From assembly GCA_020628545.1 (NCBI GenBank), contig JAHDEX010000011.1, positions 1 to 64,000 on the forward strand: a DNA stretch of 64,000 nucleotides, given 5' to 3'. Below, in pieces: positions 1 through 9,271 of the stretch. Position numbers and translations under genes: made by a program. How positions within the stretch are numbered: position 1 is the stretch's first letter; every line of letters begins with the position of its first letter. The DNA is from Paracoccaceae bacterium (lineage in GTDB: Bacteria > Pseudomonadota > Alphaproteobacteria > Rhodobacterales > Rhodobacteraceae). A model generated the notes under the pieces. It was not told the origin of the DNA and made no database searches. It saw nothing but the letters and a program-made list of their open reading frames with translations.

Positions 1-709
1 TCGCGGTGATAGCAGGCGATTGTGCTGCAATCGCGTGAGAGGGATGAGGCGGCGGGATCGTGGACCTTTGGACAGGGGGGGTGGGAGCTGGAATGTCAGC
101 CACGATCTTTCCGGCTGGCTGCGGTGCTGCAAACGTCTGGGCGGGGCCGTTATTCAAAGCCAAAATCTCCGGAGAGGGGATGGCTGGCTGGGTCGTACTA
201 GTGCTGAGAGGGGTTCTGCTTTGCGTCACGTCAGGCGCTACCCGGCTCGAAAGTGAAGGTTCTGGCGATGGTATTTTGGTTGGAATGACAGAATCAGTGG
301 GAGTTGGCTTTTGCGCCGTTCGGATCCCCATGGGATTCGCATGGAGTTCCGCAAGTTTTGACGCATCGCCTTGGGCTGGCAATGCACTTGGTGTAGGTTG
401 CAGCGCCACTGCGGGTCCTGCTGTTTTCGTCTCAGCAACTTCTGCGATCCTGACGGGAACATCGGAAAAGACTATCGCACCCTCAGGCGGTTCCGCTGCG
501 GTATCTGGCAAAGGTTCTGCGTTAGGCGTGACATTGGAAATTGATGATTCCCCCGCATCGGCCTTTTGCCCCGAATCTGTCGGCCTATCGCCCGTTGCCA
601 GCTCGTCCGCAAAAGAATTGCCGTTTTCGATGCTTGCGTCAGCCGCAGCGGGTTGGCCCGTGGTCTGGGCTGGTGGCGCCGCAACTGGCATGGGCGAATA
701 GGGTATCAT
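1..709 (-). CDS. fliK: Flagellar hook-length control protein FliK-like, N-terminal part (3' end outside window)
   Basis: Minus strand is open from ATG at 709..707 to the window edge: MIPYSPMPVAAPPAQTTGQPAAADASIENGNSFADELATGDRPTD..., Pro/Ala/Thr-rich, FliK-N-like. Absent from the ORF track because it runs off the edge. Flagellar context. Confidence 0.6.
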   Translation of the reverse strand, partial: MIPYSPMPVAAPPAQTTGQPAAADASIENGNSFADELATGDRPTDSGQKADAGESSISNVTPNAEPLPDTAAEPPEGAIVFSDVPVRIAEVAETKTAGPAVALQPTPSALPAQGDASKLAELHANPMGIRTAQKPTPTDSVIPTKIPSPEPSLSSRVAPDVTQSRTPLSTSTTQPAIPSPEILALNNGPAQTFAAPQPAGKIVADIPAPTPPVQRSTIPPPHPSHAIAAQSPAITA

Positions 710-811
710 CGGTTCTCCGATATTTGCGTGGGACTGATATCGCAGATGCGCCTTACCAATTCTTTACCGGGAGATGCGAAAGAGGGGTCGTCGCCAGAAG
801 GAGATATTGTT

Positions 812-1102
812 GTGACCCCGATGCCTGTTCTTCCTCCGCTTCATCAGTCGACCGTTGCATCTGCGCATGGTTCGGATGCACGCCTGCGCGAAGCTGCTGT
901 TCAGCTTGAAGCGACTTTCTTGTCAGAGATGCTGAAAGCAGCCGGGCTGGGTGAAACGCCAGATGGCTTTGGTGGGGGTGAAGGGGAAGAGCAGTTTGCG
1001 TCTTTCTTGCGGGATACTCAGGCGCTTGCCATGGCGCAGTCCGGCGGCATTGGGCTTGCCGAGGCGTTGTTTGAAGCGATGAAAGTGCGATTTGATGCCT
1101 AG
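812..1102 (+). CDS. FlgJ-type rod-binding protein (rod-binding domain only)
   Basis: LREAAVQLEATFLSEMLKAAGLG...FASFLRDTQALAMAQSGGIGLAEALFEAM; GTG start at 812 preceded by AAGGAG. Confidence 0.8.
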   Translation: MTPMPVLPPLHQSTVASAHGSDARLREAAVQLEATFLSEMLKAAGLGETPDGFGGGEGEEQFASFLRDTQALAMAQSGGIGLAEALFEAMKVRFDA

Positions 1103-1433
1103 GGCCCATGCACAGCTTCAAGCGTTGCTTGAGAAAGAGCGCGAGGCGCTTTTGTCCGGCGAGTTAAGCCGTATTGGCGCCTTGACCGAGGAGAAAGAAC
1201 GTTTGTTGCGCCTCCTGCCGTCATCGGGTGCGTCGGCGGCGGCTCTCTCTGATTTGTCTGGTCAAATCGCGCGGAACCAAGCGCTCTTGATGTCGGCGCA
1301 GAAAGGCGTTGCAGCCGCGGAAGACGCTATGAAAAGACTTGAAAAGGCGACGCAGGAATCTGCGGTCTACGATCGATCCGGCACGGTTTCTCATATGCGC
1401 AGCGCGTCTCCTGGCATGTCCCAAAAGCTTTGA
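1095..1433 (+). CDS. FlgN-like flagellar export chaperone
   Basis: Short coiled-coil protein LQALLEKEREALLSGELSRIGALTEEKERLLRLL; overlaps the flgJ end; upstream of flagellin. Confidence 0.6.
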   Translation: MPRAHAQLQALLEKEREALLSGELSRIGALTEEKERLLRLLPSSGASAAALSDLSGQIARNQALLMSAQKGVAAAEDAMKRLEKATQESAVYDRSGTVSHMRSASPGMSQKL

Positions 1434-1651
1434 ATGGATGCGAGTGCGTTTGCCTCAAATTTTCCTGAAAGGGGGGTATGGCATTAAGAATTTGTTTAAC
1501 TCCTGGCGGTCATAACGCCAGCGATCCCAGAAGGGACGAGCAACCCTCGCGGTGCTCGGCCTACCGTCAGAATGATGGTGTGAGCTGATCTTCCCAAGAT
1601 CCCAATCTTAACATCACGTGTAAAACGCACGCCAATAAAGGACCCTTCTTT

Positions 1652-2917
1652 ATGTCCAGTATTCTGACTAACAACAGCGCAATGGTGGCCCTTCAGACGT
1701 TGAAATCCATCAACTCTGATCTGGCGAAGACCCAGTCCATGATTTCGACGGGCAAGTCCGTTGCGTCTGCGAAAGACAACTCTGCCGTTTGGGCCATCTC
1801 GAAAGTGATGGAATCGGACGTGAAGGGTTTTAAAGCCATCTCTGAAAGCCTGTCTTTGGGGCAGTCAACGGTTGCTGTGGCCCGTAACGGGGCAGAGCGG
1901 ATCACTGATTTGCTGAACGATATCAAAGGTAAGGTTATCTCTGCAAACGAAGAGAACTTTGACGGCGACAAGCTGCAGGCGGACCTCGCGTCGCTGCGTG
2001 ACCAGATTTCTTCAATCACGGGTGCAGCGCAGTTCAACGGCCTGAACCTGCTCGGCAACAAGGAATCCGGTGCAACGACAGCTGCGATTGTCGCAAATGT
2101 CGGCAGTTCTCAGGTGAACATCCTGTCATCGCTGGACCGCGACGCAAACGGGAACGTTGCCTCATCCACCATTAACGCGCAAAAAGAAGACCTTGGTTTG
2201 CAAGAACTGACCTTTGGTGCGGGAACTGATATTGCGGCGACATCGCTTGCGGTGTCTGGCGCTGCTGCGGCCGCACTCGGAAGTACGGCGACCATCACGG
2301 TTGCGGGTGACACGGGTACCGCTGCGCGAAATGGTAATCAGGTTCTTGCGGGTGACAGCTACCGGATTACCGGTGCTTCGATTGGTGCCAGCGCTGATAT
2401 CGAATATGTGGCGCGCGATGGTGATACGATCACCGACATTGCAACAGCGTTGGAGGCACGCTTGTCTTTCCAGGCTGAGTCCGATGGCCTTGATCTGGAG
2501 TTCTCGCGTGCTGGCAACGTGATCACGTTGACCAACAATACCGGTGCTGCGGTGACAGCCGCCGGGGCGACGGCGACGGGCGGTACGGCTGGCGGCGGTC
2601 TTGAACTTTTGAGCAAGGTTGATGTGTCCACACTTGATGGGGCGAAGGCATCGCTTGCTGCGTTCGAAAGCCTTGTACAAACTTCGATTGATGCTGCTGC
2701 TTCCTTTGGTTCGACCGAAGGCCGGATCGAGATTCAGAGCGACTTTGTCTCTGCCTTGTCTGACAGCCTCAAGTCCGGGATCGGTGCCTTGGTTGACGCC
2801 AACATGGAAGAAGCTTCTGCCCGCCTGCAGGCGTTGCAGGTGCAACAGCAGTTGGGTGTGCAGTCCCTGTCGATCGCGAACCAAGCGCCGCAGTCGATCC
2901 TCTCGCTGTTCCGGTAA
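1652..2917 (+). CDS. Flagellin
   Basis: Canonical N-terminus MSSILTNNSAMVALQTLKSINSDLAKTQSMISTGKSVASAKDNSAVWAI and C-terminus QQQLGVQSLSIANQAPQSILSLFR. Confidence 0.97.
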   Translation: MSSILTNNSAMVALQTLKSINSDLAKTQSMISTGKSVASAKDNSAVWAISKVMESDVKGFKAISESLSLGQSTVAVARNGAERITDLLNDIKGKVISANEENFDGDKLQADLASLRDQISSITGAAQFNGLNLLGNKESGATTAAIVANVGSSQVNILSSLDRDANGNVASSTINAQKEDLGLQELTFGAGTDIAATSLAVSGAAAAALGSTATITVAGDTGTAARNGNQVLAGDSYRITGASIGASADIEYVARDGDTITDIATALEARLSFQAESDGLDLEFSRAGNVITLTNNTGAAVTAAGATATGGTAGGGLELLSKVDVSTLDGAKASLAAFESLVQTSIDAAASFGSTEGRIEIQSDFVSALSDSLKSGIGALVDANMEEASARLQALQVQQQLGVQSLSIANQAPQSILSLFR

Positions 2918-2925
2918 AATCGAAT

Positions 2926-2958
2926 GGGGGCGCCATGAATGTGGCGCCCCCTTTTCAG
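2926..2958 (+). terminator. Rho-independent terminator after flagellin
   Basis: GGGGGCGCCA-TGAATG-TGGCGCCCCC-TTTT hairpin. Confidence 0.9.
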
Positions 2959-3012
2959 TAATCACCGCGGTAAAACCGCGTCATGAAGAATTTCGTCCTG
3001 GAAGGACCTATC

Positions 3013-3390
3013 GTGAACGCTTCTCAACTGGCCCGCGCGGCTTACGCGCCAAAGAAGGCATTTACTCTCAAATCAGACCGCGCCGTCGAAGCGCAAATCG
3101 TTGGACAAGTCACCGCACGCCTGCGCAGCGCGGCACAATCAGCCGACACCGACTTTCCCACATTTGTTCAAGCCCTGCAGGACAACCGGCGCATGTGGCT
3201 GATCCTCGCCTCTGACGTTGCGGACTCGGACAATGGTTTGGCCAAGGAACTGCGCGCGCAAATTTTCTACCTTGCCGAATTCACGCAGCAGCATACAGGA
3301 AAAGTGCTGCGCAATCGGGCATCTGCTGATGCGCTAATTGAAATTAACACAGCGGTCTTGCGCGGATTAAATCCTGGAAAGGCCGCCTAG
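3013..3390 (+). CDS. flaF: Flagellar biosynthesis regulator FlaF
   Basis: NASQLARAAYAPKKAF...; immediately upstream of flbT. GTG start at 3013 is preferred to the ORF-track start at 2983. Confidence 0.85.
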   Translation: MNASQLARAAYAPKKAFTLKSDRAVEAQIVGQVTARLRSAAQSADTDFPTFVQALQDNRRMWLILASDVADSDNGLAKELRAQIFYLAEFTQQHTGKVLRNRASADALIEINTAVLRGLNPGKAA

Positions 3391-3795
3391 ATGTCGGGTC
3401 TGGTTCTCAAACTGAGCCCGAAAGAGCGTGTGCTGGTAAACGGCGCTGTCATTGAAAACGGGGATCGGCGGTCGCGTCTGTCCATCTTGACGCCCAAAGC
3501 CAACATTCTTCGGTTGCGCGACGCATTGCATCCGGAAGAGGTGACAACGCCTGTCCGTCGCGTTTGTTACATCGCGCAGCTGGTTTTGTCCGGCGATGTG
3601 ACGGAAGAGGATGCCAGCGCGCAGTTGTTGAACGGCATTGAACAATTGAGCCAGGTTTTGGTGGACCCCGATAGCCGCGCGCAGCTCTCCGCGGCAACTG
3701 AAGCCACCCGGCGCGCTGATTTTTACCGCGCCCTGAAATCGCTCCGTGCGCTGTTGCCAAGGGAGGCGCGACTTTTGTCGCTGCGCGAGCAATGA
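3391..3795 (+). CDS. flbT: Flagellin synthesis repressor FlbT
   Basis: MSGLVLKLSPKERVLVNGAVIENGDRRSRLSILTPKANILRLRDALHPEEVTTPVRRVCYIAQLVLSG is characteristic of FlbT. Confidence 0.95.
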   Translation: MSGLVLKLSPKERVLVNGAVIENGDRRSRLSILTPKANILRLRDALHPEEVTTPVRRVCYIAQLVLSGDVTEEDASAQLLNGIEQLSQVLVDPDSRAQLSAATEATRRADFYRALKSLRALLPREARLLSLREQ

Positions 3796-4580
3796 GTTTC
3801 CAGCCTATTGTACCCTTTGGCGGCTACACCGGTTGGCTGTTTATGCAGCGAACCATCGAAAACCAGCAGAAAGCTTTCGACGAGAGTTTTGCCGTTACAC
3901 GCGCAACTGATTACTTTCGCGAGAACATCTCGGCGATCGATACAGCGGAAGAGTTGATTGAGGATCGCCGGCTGCGTGAGGTCGCGCTGGGTGCCTTTGG
4001 TCTGGACGACGACATCGACAGCAATTTCTTCATCAAGACGATCCTGGAGGAAGGGACACTTGATGATGAGGCTTTGGCAAACCGTCTGGCAGATCCGCGA
4101 TATGCGAAATTTGCGGAAGCATTTGGTTTCGACCTCGGCGTTCCGCTAACGAAAACGAGCGTCGTCGTTGAAGATATCGTTGCACGATACGAGGACCGTC
4201 AGTTTGAACGTGCTGTTGGCAACGTCAACAATGAAATTCGTCTCGCATTGAACGTGTCCGTGGGCCTCGACGATGTGATCAGTACGGTTGAGGCGAATGA
4301 CTCGCGATGGTTTGCCGTGATGGGCAACTCGCCACTGCGGCAGGTGGTTCAGACGGCTTTTGGTTTGCCTACTGCGATTGCAGCTATCGATATCGATAAG
4401 CAGTTGGAGATCTTCAAGGAACGTTCGGAATCTATTCTTGGCACGAGCGAGGTCAGCGATTTGACAGATCCCGACATGCAAGACACGCTGATCCGCCTGT
4501 TTCTTATCCGTTCGGAAGCCGCCAGTCAGGCTGCTTCGTTCAGTAGCGGGTCTGTCGCGCTGACCTTGCTGCGGGCCTAA
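3792..4580 (+). CDS. DUF1217 family flagellar-locus protein
   Basis: MSFQPIVPFGGYTGWLFMQRTIENQQKAFDESFAVTRATDYFRENISAIDTAEELIEDRRLREVALGAFGLDDDI; downstream of flbT. Confidence 0.85.
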   Translation: MSFQPIVPFGGYTGWLFMQRTIENQQKAFDESFAVTRATDYFRENISAIDTAEELIEDRRLREVALGAFGLDDDIDSNFFIKTILEEGTLDDEALANRLADPRYAKFAEAFGFDLGVPLTKTSVVVEDIVARYEDRQFERAVGNVNNEIRLALNVSVGLDDVISTVEANDSRWFAVMGNSPLRQVVQTAFGLPTAIAAIDIDKQLEIFKERSESILGTSEVSDLTDPDMQDTLIRLFLIRSEAASQAASFSSGSVALTLLRA

Positions 4581-5896
4581 GATGCTTGCCCGATCACCTG
4601 GGTGAGGGCGGCGAAGTGGTCTTGAATGCACCTGCCATCACGAATTGTCAGAAACGCATCTAGTGGCTCTTGGACATCAATGGCCGCGTCAATCGCGGGG
4701 TCGGTGCCGCCGGTATAAAGGCCCGATTGGATCATCAATTCCGCGCTCGCATAGCGCCCCATAAGTGCGCGGGCCCTGCTGATAAGCGCGTTTTCGTCTT
4801 TGGCCGCGGCATCGGGAAGCGACCGCGAGACGGAACGCAAGACATCGACGGCCGGAAATCTGCCGCGCTCTGCAATCTCGCGGCTGAGGACGACATGCCC
4901 GTCCAGAACGCCGCGCAGCATATCGGCGACGGGTTCCTCCATATCTGAGCCCGCAACCAGCACGGAAAAGACCGCGGTAATGTCTCCGGCATTGTTGGGG
5001 CCCGGGCCCGCTCTTTCACACAGGTTCGCGATGGTTGGGGCGGTTGATGCCGGATAACCACGCAGCGCCGCACCTTCGCCCGCGGCAACCGCAATCTCTC
5101 GGTGGGCTTCACAAAAGCGCGTAACCGAGTCGACAAAGAGCATAACGCTCAGCCCCGCGTCGCGAAAATACTCGGCGACGGTCATAGCGGCGAAGGCGCA
5201 GCGTTTTCGCACTTGGGCCGCTCTGTCAGAGGTTGCCGCCACAACGACTGACCGTTTCATCCCGTCGGGACCCAAAACCTTATCGACAAAATGGCGTAAC
5301 TCGCGGCCTCTTTCCCCAACGAGCGCGATCACAATCACATCGGCGCTAATGCTGCGCGCGAGGTCGGCGATCAGCGTTGATTTCCCGACGCCTGACCCCG
5401 CGAATAGACCAATGCGCTGTCCGCGTACGATTGGAAGGAGCGTGTTGAATACTGCAATCCCCGTCTCAAGCCTGTCACCCATCGCGCGGCGTTCATGTGC
5501 GGCGGGCGGGCCGCATTGCACCTGGCGCGGATCAATGCCGGGCAGGATTGGTTTCCCATCGAGAGGCTGCCCGTTAGGGTCGATGACCCGCCCGATCCAA
5601 CTGTCGTCCGGCGCGAAATAAGTGCGATCAAGAAGTTTGACGGGATCGCCAAGCCGCACGCCCTCAGACGGCCCATCAAGAAGGACGTCAGTGGCATCAT
5701 TGGACAGGTAGACGACCTCCCCGGTCATGATCGTGTTGTCGCTTTGGATTTCCACGCTGTCGCCGAGGCGCGCCACGGTAGACAGACCCGACACGCGCAA
5801 TTGCGCGCTGCTGACACCTGACACACGTCCGATGCGATGGGAGGTCTGGATCTGGGCAACCGACGCTGCGGCTTTTTCAAAAATTTGAAGTGTCAT
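4577..5896 (-). CDS. fliI: Flagellum-specific ATP synthase FliI
   Basis: Walker A GLFAGSGVGKSTLIADLA; EFT type-III ATPase features throughout; start MTLQIFEKAAA at 5896. Confidence 0.97.
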   Translation of the reverse strand: MTLQIFEKAAASVAQIQTSHRIGRVSGVSSAQLRVSGLSTVARLGDSVEIQSDNTIMTGEVVYLSNDATDVLLDGPSEGVRLGDPVKLLDRTYFAPDDSWIGRVIDPNGQPLDGKPILPGIDPRQVQCGPPAAHERRAMGDRLETGIAVFNTLLPIVRGQRIGLFAGSGVGKSTLIADLARSISADVIVIALVGERGRELRHFVDKVLGPDGMKRSVVVAATSDRAAQVRKRCAFAAMTVAEYFRDAGLSVMLFVDSVTRFCEAHREIAVAAGEGAALRGYPASTAPTIANLCERAGPGPNNAGDITAVFSVLVAGSDMEEPVADMLRGVLDGHVVLSREIAERGRFPAVDVLRSVSRSLPDAAAKDENALISRARALMGRYASAELMIQSGLYTGGTDPAIDAAIDVQEPLDAFLTIRDGRCIQDHFAALTQVIGQAS

Positions 5897-5978
5897 GGTG
5901 AACTCCCGGGTAAACACAACGCCTTCTTAAGACTTCGCCCTTAAAGCTTCGTTTCAGTAAGCCGAGGGAGAAGCCCGG

Positions 5979-6365
5979 ATGTATCAAACATTGAACCTGT
6001 TTCAGGTTTCTGGCGCGATGGCGGAACATGCCGGGCAGCGTCAGGCCATTGTCGCCGCAAACGTGGCGAACGCAGACACCCCGCGATACCAAGCCATGCA
6101 GATGCCCTCCTTTCAGGAGGTTTTTGCACGCGACAGCTTCGGCGCGATGCAGGCGACACGCGCGGGTCATATTGGTGCGGGTGAAAACGCGCGCTTGCGG
6201 ACAGAGGCATCTTTGCGCCTCGCGGAACCCGCGCCGAATGGGAATACCGTTTCTTTGGAAGACGAAATGCTGGAGGCGGTTGCCGTATCGCGAGAGCACA
6301 ATCGCGCGCTTGCGATCTATCGACATAGTATGACTGTCCTGCGGACAACGGTGGGGCAGCGCTGA
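5979..6365 (+). CDS. flgB: Flagellar basal-body rod protein FlgB
   Basis: AIVAANVANADTPRYQAMQMPSFQEVF; first gene of flgB-flgC-fliE order. Confidence 0.93.
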   Translation: MYQTLNLFQVSGAMAEHAGQRQAIVAANVANADTPRYQAMQMPSFQEVFARDSFGAMQATRAGHIGAGENARLRTEASLRLAEPAPNGNTVSLEDEMLEAVAVSREHNRALAIYRHSMTVLRTTVGQR

Positions 6366-6757
6366 TGGAATATGACTTCTCGCAAGCGATGTCCGTGGCG
6401 TCCAGCGGCATGAAAGCGCAAGCCAATCGGTTGCGTTATACCTCTGAAAACATTGCGAATACCGATACACCGGGTTATCGGCGTAAGGCTGTCACGTTTG
6501 AGCAGATTTTACGTGGCGCCGATGAAGGCCAGGTGCAGACGGGACGGGTGCGGCTCGATCAGGCAGAGCTGCGCAAAGTTTTTGATCCAAGCCATCCGCT
6601 GGCGGATGAGGCGGGTTATTTCACTGGCTCTAATGTGAATCTTCTCCTCGAAGTGGCTGACGCCCGCGAGGCGCAGCGCAGCTACGAAGCAAATCTCAAG
6701 ATGTTTGATCAGGTCCGGCAGATGTCATCTGCATTGATGGATCTGCTCAGACGATAA
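6365..6757 (+). CDS. flgC: Flagellar basal-body rod protein FlgC
   Basis: MKAQANRLRYTSENIANTDTPGYRRKAVTFE...NLKMFDQVRQMSSALMDLLRR. Confidence 0.96.
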   Translation: MEYDFSQAMSVASSGMKAQANRLRYTSENIANTDTPGYRRKAVTFEQILRGADEGQVQTGRVRLDQAELRKVFDPSHPLADEAGYFTGSNVNLLLEVADAREAQRSYEANLKMFDQVRQMSSALMDLLRR

Positions 6758-6780
6758 CCCCGGTCAGGAGGACATCCAGA

Positions 6781-7071
6781 ATGGATATTCGTAATATTCT
6801 TGTCGCTCAGAATTATGCGGCCAGCAAAACCGCAACGGCCGCAGAGCCCAGTGAGACCGGCGCAATAGCAACGGCACAGCAGGCGGCGCGCAGTTTTGTG
6901 AGCACGCTGCAACAAAGTGAGCAGACGGCGATGGCCGCGATGACCACGGGCGCGGACCCACATGCCTTGGTGCAGGCGCTGGCGCAGACGGAACTCGCCG
7001 TCCAAACGACCGTTGCGGTGCGCGACCGCGTTGTGGAAGCCTATCAAGAGCTTTTGCGCATGCCGGTTTAA
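6781..7071 (+). CDS. fliE: Flagellar hook-basal body protein FliE
   Basis: Short protein after flgC; C-terminus QTELAVQTTVAVRDRVVEAYQELLRMPV matches FliE. Confidence 0.92.
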   Translation: MDIRNILVAQNYAASKTATAAEPSETGAIATAQQAARSFVSTLQQSEQTAMAAMTTGADPHALVQALAQTELAVQTTVAVRDRVVEAYQELLRMPV

Positions 7072-7076
7072 GCTGA

Positions 7077-7345
7077 TGTCACAAGCGCTATTCTACGACA
7101 TTCTGCGCGAAGGGCTCCGGATTGCCTTCGTGATCTCGATCCCGATCCTGTCGGTCGCATTGATTGCCGGTCTCGTGGTTGGTCTTTTCCAGGCGCTTAC
7201 ATCAATTCAGGAAATGACGCTGACGTTCGTGCCAAAACTGGCCGCGATTGTGGGTGTTTTCTGGCTGACGATGGGTTTCATGACCGAGACGCTCGTCAGC
7301 TTTTTTCAGGGCACACTGGTGCCAACAATTGTGGGGATTGGCTGA
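7077..7345 (+). CDS. fliQ: Flagellar export protein FliQ
   Basis: MSQALFYDILREGLRIAFVISIPILSVALIAGLVVGLFQALTSIQEMTLTFVPKL; start inside the ORF-track entry 6962..7345. Confidence 0.95.
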
Positions 7346-8061
7346 TGGATAATGCGACCTATGCCGCACTGACCCGTCAAACCGGGCTTTTGCAGGAAAT
7401 GCAGGTCATCGCCAACAACGTTGCGAATTCGGCCACAACGGGTTTTCGCGCAGAACAAGCGTTGTTTGCCGAACACGTCAGCAATCTTGGCGCGGATTTC
7501 CCGTCGCTGTCGATGGCCACTGCGCGCATTGCAAACACGCTGACGGCGCAGGGCGTTTTGCAGCAGACCGGGGCACCTCTAGACCTCGCAATTGAGGGTG
7601 AGGGTTTTTTTCTGATCCAGACCCCCCAAGGGGAACGCCTGACCCGCGCTGGGCATTTTGGGCCGAACCAGAATGGTGATCTCGTCAATGCCGATGGTCA
7701 TGCGGTCCTTGATGCAGGAGGTGCGCCCGTTTTTGTGCCGGTCGATGCTGGGCCAATCAAGATTGGCGCTGACGGCACGATTAGCGCAGGCAACCAGCTA
7801 GTGGGGCAGATTGGCGTGGTGGTTCCTGTCAATCCGTTGGGTCTGAGCCGTGAGGGTGGCACCGTGTTTGTAGCTGAGGATGGCGTAAATCCTGCTGAAA
7901 ACGCGCGAGTGCTGCAAGGGTATCTTGAGGCGTCTAACGTCAACCCAACGCTCGAAATCGCCCGCATGATCGAAGTGCAGCGTGCATACGAACTTGGGCA
8001 GAGTTTCCTCGACAAAGAAGATGAGCGGATCCGCACGGTGATGCGGACGCTTGGCCAATAA
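7345..8061 (+). CDS. flgF: Flagellar basal-body rod protein FlgF
   Basis: MDNATYAALTRQTGLLQEMQVIANNVANSATTGFRAEQ...EIARMIEVQRAYELGQ. Confidence 0.95.
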   Translation: MDNATYAALTRQTGLLQEMQVIANNVANSATTGFRAEQALFAEHVSNLGADFPSLSMATARIANTLTAQGVLQQTGAPLDLAIEGEGFFLIQTPQGERLTRAGHFGPNQNGDLVNADGHAVLDAGGAPVFVPVDAGPIKIGADGTISAGNQLVGQIGVVVPVNPLGLSREGGTVFVAEDGVNPAENARVLQGYLEASNVNPTLEIARMIEVQRAYELGQSFLDKEDERIRTVMRTLGQ

Positions 8062-8072
8062 AGGAGCAGGTG

Positions 8073-8858
8073 ATGCGGGCATTACAAATTGCAGCAGCCG
8101 GAATGGCGGCGCAACAGACGCGGGTTGAGGTGACGTCGAACAACCTCGCGAATATGAGCACGACAGGCTACAACGCCCGCAAGGCGGAGTTCGCGGATTT
8201 GCACTATCAGCAGGTCGCGCGTCCCGGCTCGATCAACGCCACCGATGGGACTGTCCTGCCAACCGGGATCCAACTTGGCCTTGGCGTGCGACCGACTGCG
8301 GTTTCGATGATCTTGCAACAGGGCACCTCTGCACAATCGGGCGGTGACCTTGATGTTGCGATTGAAGGGCGGGGTTATCTTGAGGTTGCATTGCCCAACG
8401 GCGCCGCTGCGTACACACGCGATGGTGGCCTGAAACGGACTGGTGACGGATTGGTGGTCACGTCAGATGGCTTTCCGATCGTGCCGAATATCACCGTGCC
8501 AGAGGATGCCACAGCGCTTTACATCAATCCGCAGGGCGAGGTGTTTGCGACGTTCAATGACCGTGTTGGGGATGAACAATTGGGCCAATTGACGTTGGCA
8601 GGCTTTGCTAACCCCAAAGGCCTGGAGGCGATCGGCAGCAACCTTTTCGTCGAAAGTGCGGCGTCGGGGCCGGCGGCAGTCGGCACGCCAGGGGAAAACG
8701 GCTTAGGCACCTTGCGGCAGGGTTATCTTGAAGAAAGCTCCGTCGATCCGGTGAAGGAAGTCACAGACCTCATTGCTGCCCAGCGGGGGTATGAGCTCAA
8801 CTCCAAGGTCATCACCGCAGCCGACCAGATGTTGGGCGCAACGGTTCAGATCCGATGA
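8073..8858 (+). CDS. flgG: Flagellar basal-body rod protein FlgG
   Basis: MRALQIAAAGMAAQQTRVEVTSNNLANMSTTGYNARKAEFADLHYQ...VKEVTDLIAAQRGYELNSKVITAADQML. Confidence 0.97.
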   Translation: MRALQIAAAGMAAQQTRVEVTSNNLANMSTTGYNARKAEFADLHYQQVARPGSINATDGTVLPTGIQLGLGVRPTAVSMILQQGTSAQSGGDLDVAIEGRGYLEVALPNGAAAYTRDGGLKRTGDGLVVTSDGFPIVPNITVPEDATALYINPQGEVFATFNDRVGDEQLGQLTLAGFANPKGLEAIGSNLFVESAASGPAAVGTPGENGLGTLRQGYLEESSVDPVKEVTDLIAAQRGYELNSKVITAADQMLGATVQIR

Positions 8859-9271
8859 TCCGCCTTGCAGCCTGTCTTGTCTTCTGGATGACCGCCGCAT
8901 CCGCCGACGTCATCGTTGCTGCGCGCACGATCCCCGCAAAAACGGTCATCGCCGCTGAGGACCTGTTGATGCGTGACATAAGCGCGCCCGGTGCGGCAAT
9001 TGATCCAGACCTCGTGATCGGAAAAGAAGCCCGCGTCGCGCTTTTTGCCGGGCGGCCGATTTATGATCGCGATGTGGGTGTACCTGCCGTTGTTGAACGC
9101 AACCAGGTTATTCCGCTGATCTACGAGGGCGCTGGTTTGATGATCAAAACCGAAGGACGCGCGTTGGAACGCGCGGGGCCGGGGGACGTCATTCGCGTGA
9201 TGAACACCCAGTCCCGAACAACCGTCAGTGCTTTGATTGATGAAGGGGGACTAGCCCATGTTGCGCGCTAG
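8855..9271 (+). CDS. flgA: Flagellar P-ring chaperone FlgA
   Basis: SAF-like domain VIVAARTIPAKTVIAAEDLLMRDI..., signal peptide, located between flgG and flgH. Confidence 0.9.
   Translation: MIRLAACLVFWMTAASADVIVAARTIPAKTVIAAEDLLMRDISAPGAAIDPDLVIGKEARVALFAGRPIYDRDVGVPAVVERNQVIPLIYEGAGLMIKTEGRALERAGPGDVIRVMNTQSRTTVSALIDEGGLAHVAR

Noticed and set aside
60-701. 213-aa + strand ORF at the left edge
   Set aside because: Low-complexity Gly/Ala/Ser composition and antisense to a better FliK-like minus-strand frame.
1471-1500. Possible sigma-54 promoter (TGGCATTAAGAATTTGTT) upstream of flagellin
   Set aside because: The -12 element lacks the GC and the spacing is off by one; the CtrA-like reading fits better.
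2162-2965. 267-aa minus-strand ORF opposite flagellin
   Set aside because: Antisense shadow ORF; Arg-rich composition typical of reverse frames in GC-rich coding DNA.
5918-5978. CtrA box candidate between fliI and flgB (TTAAGACTTCGCCCTTAA)
   Set aside because: Spacing is N10 rather than N7; kept out of the feature list.
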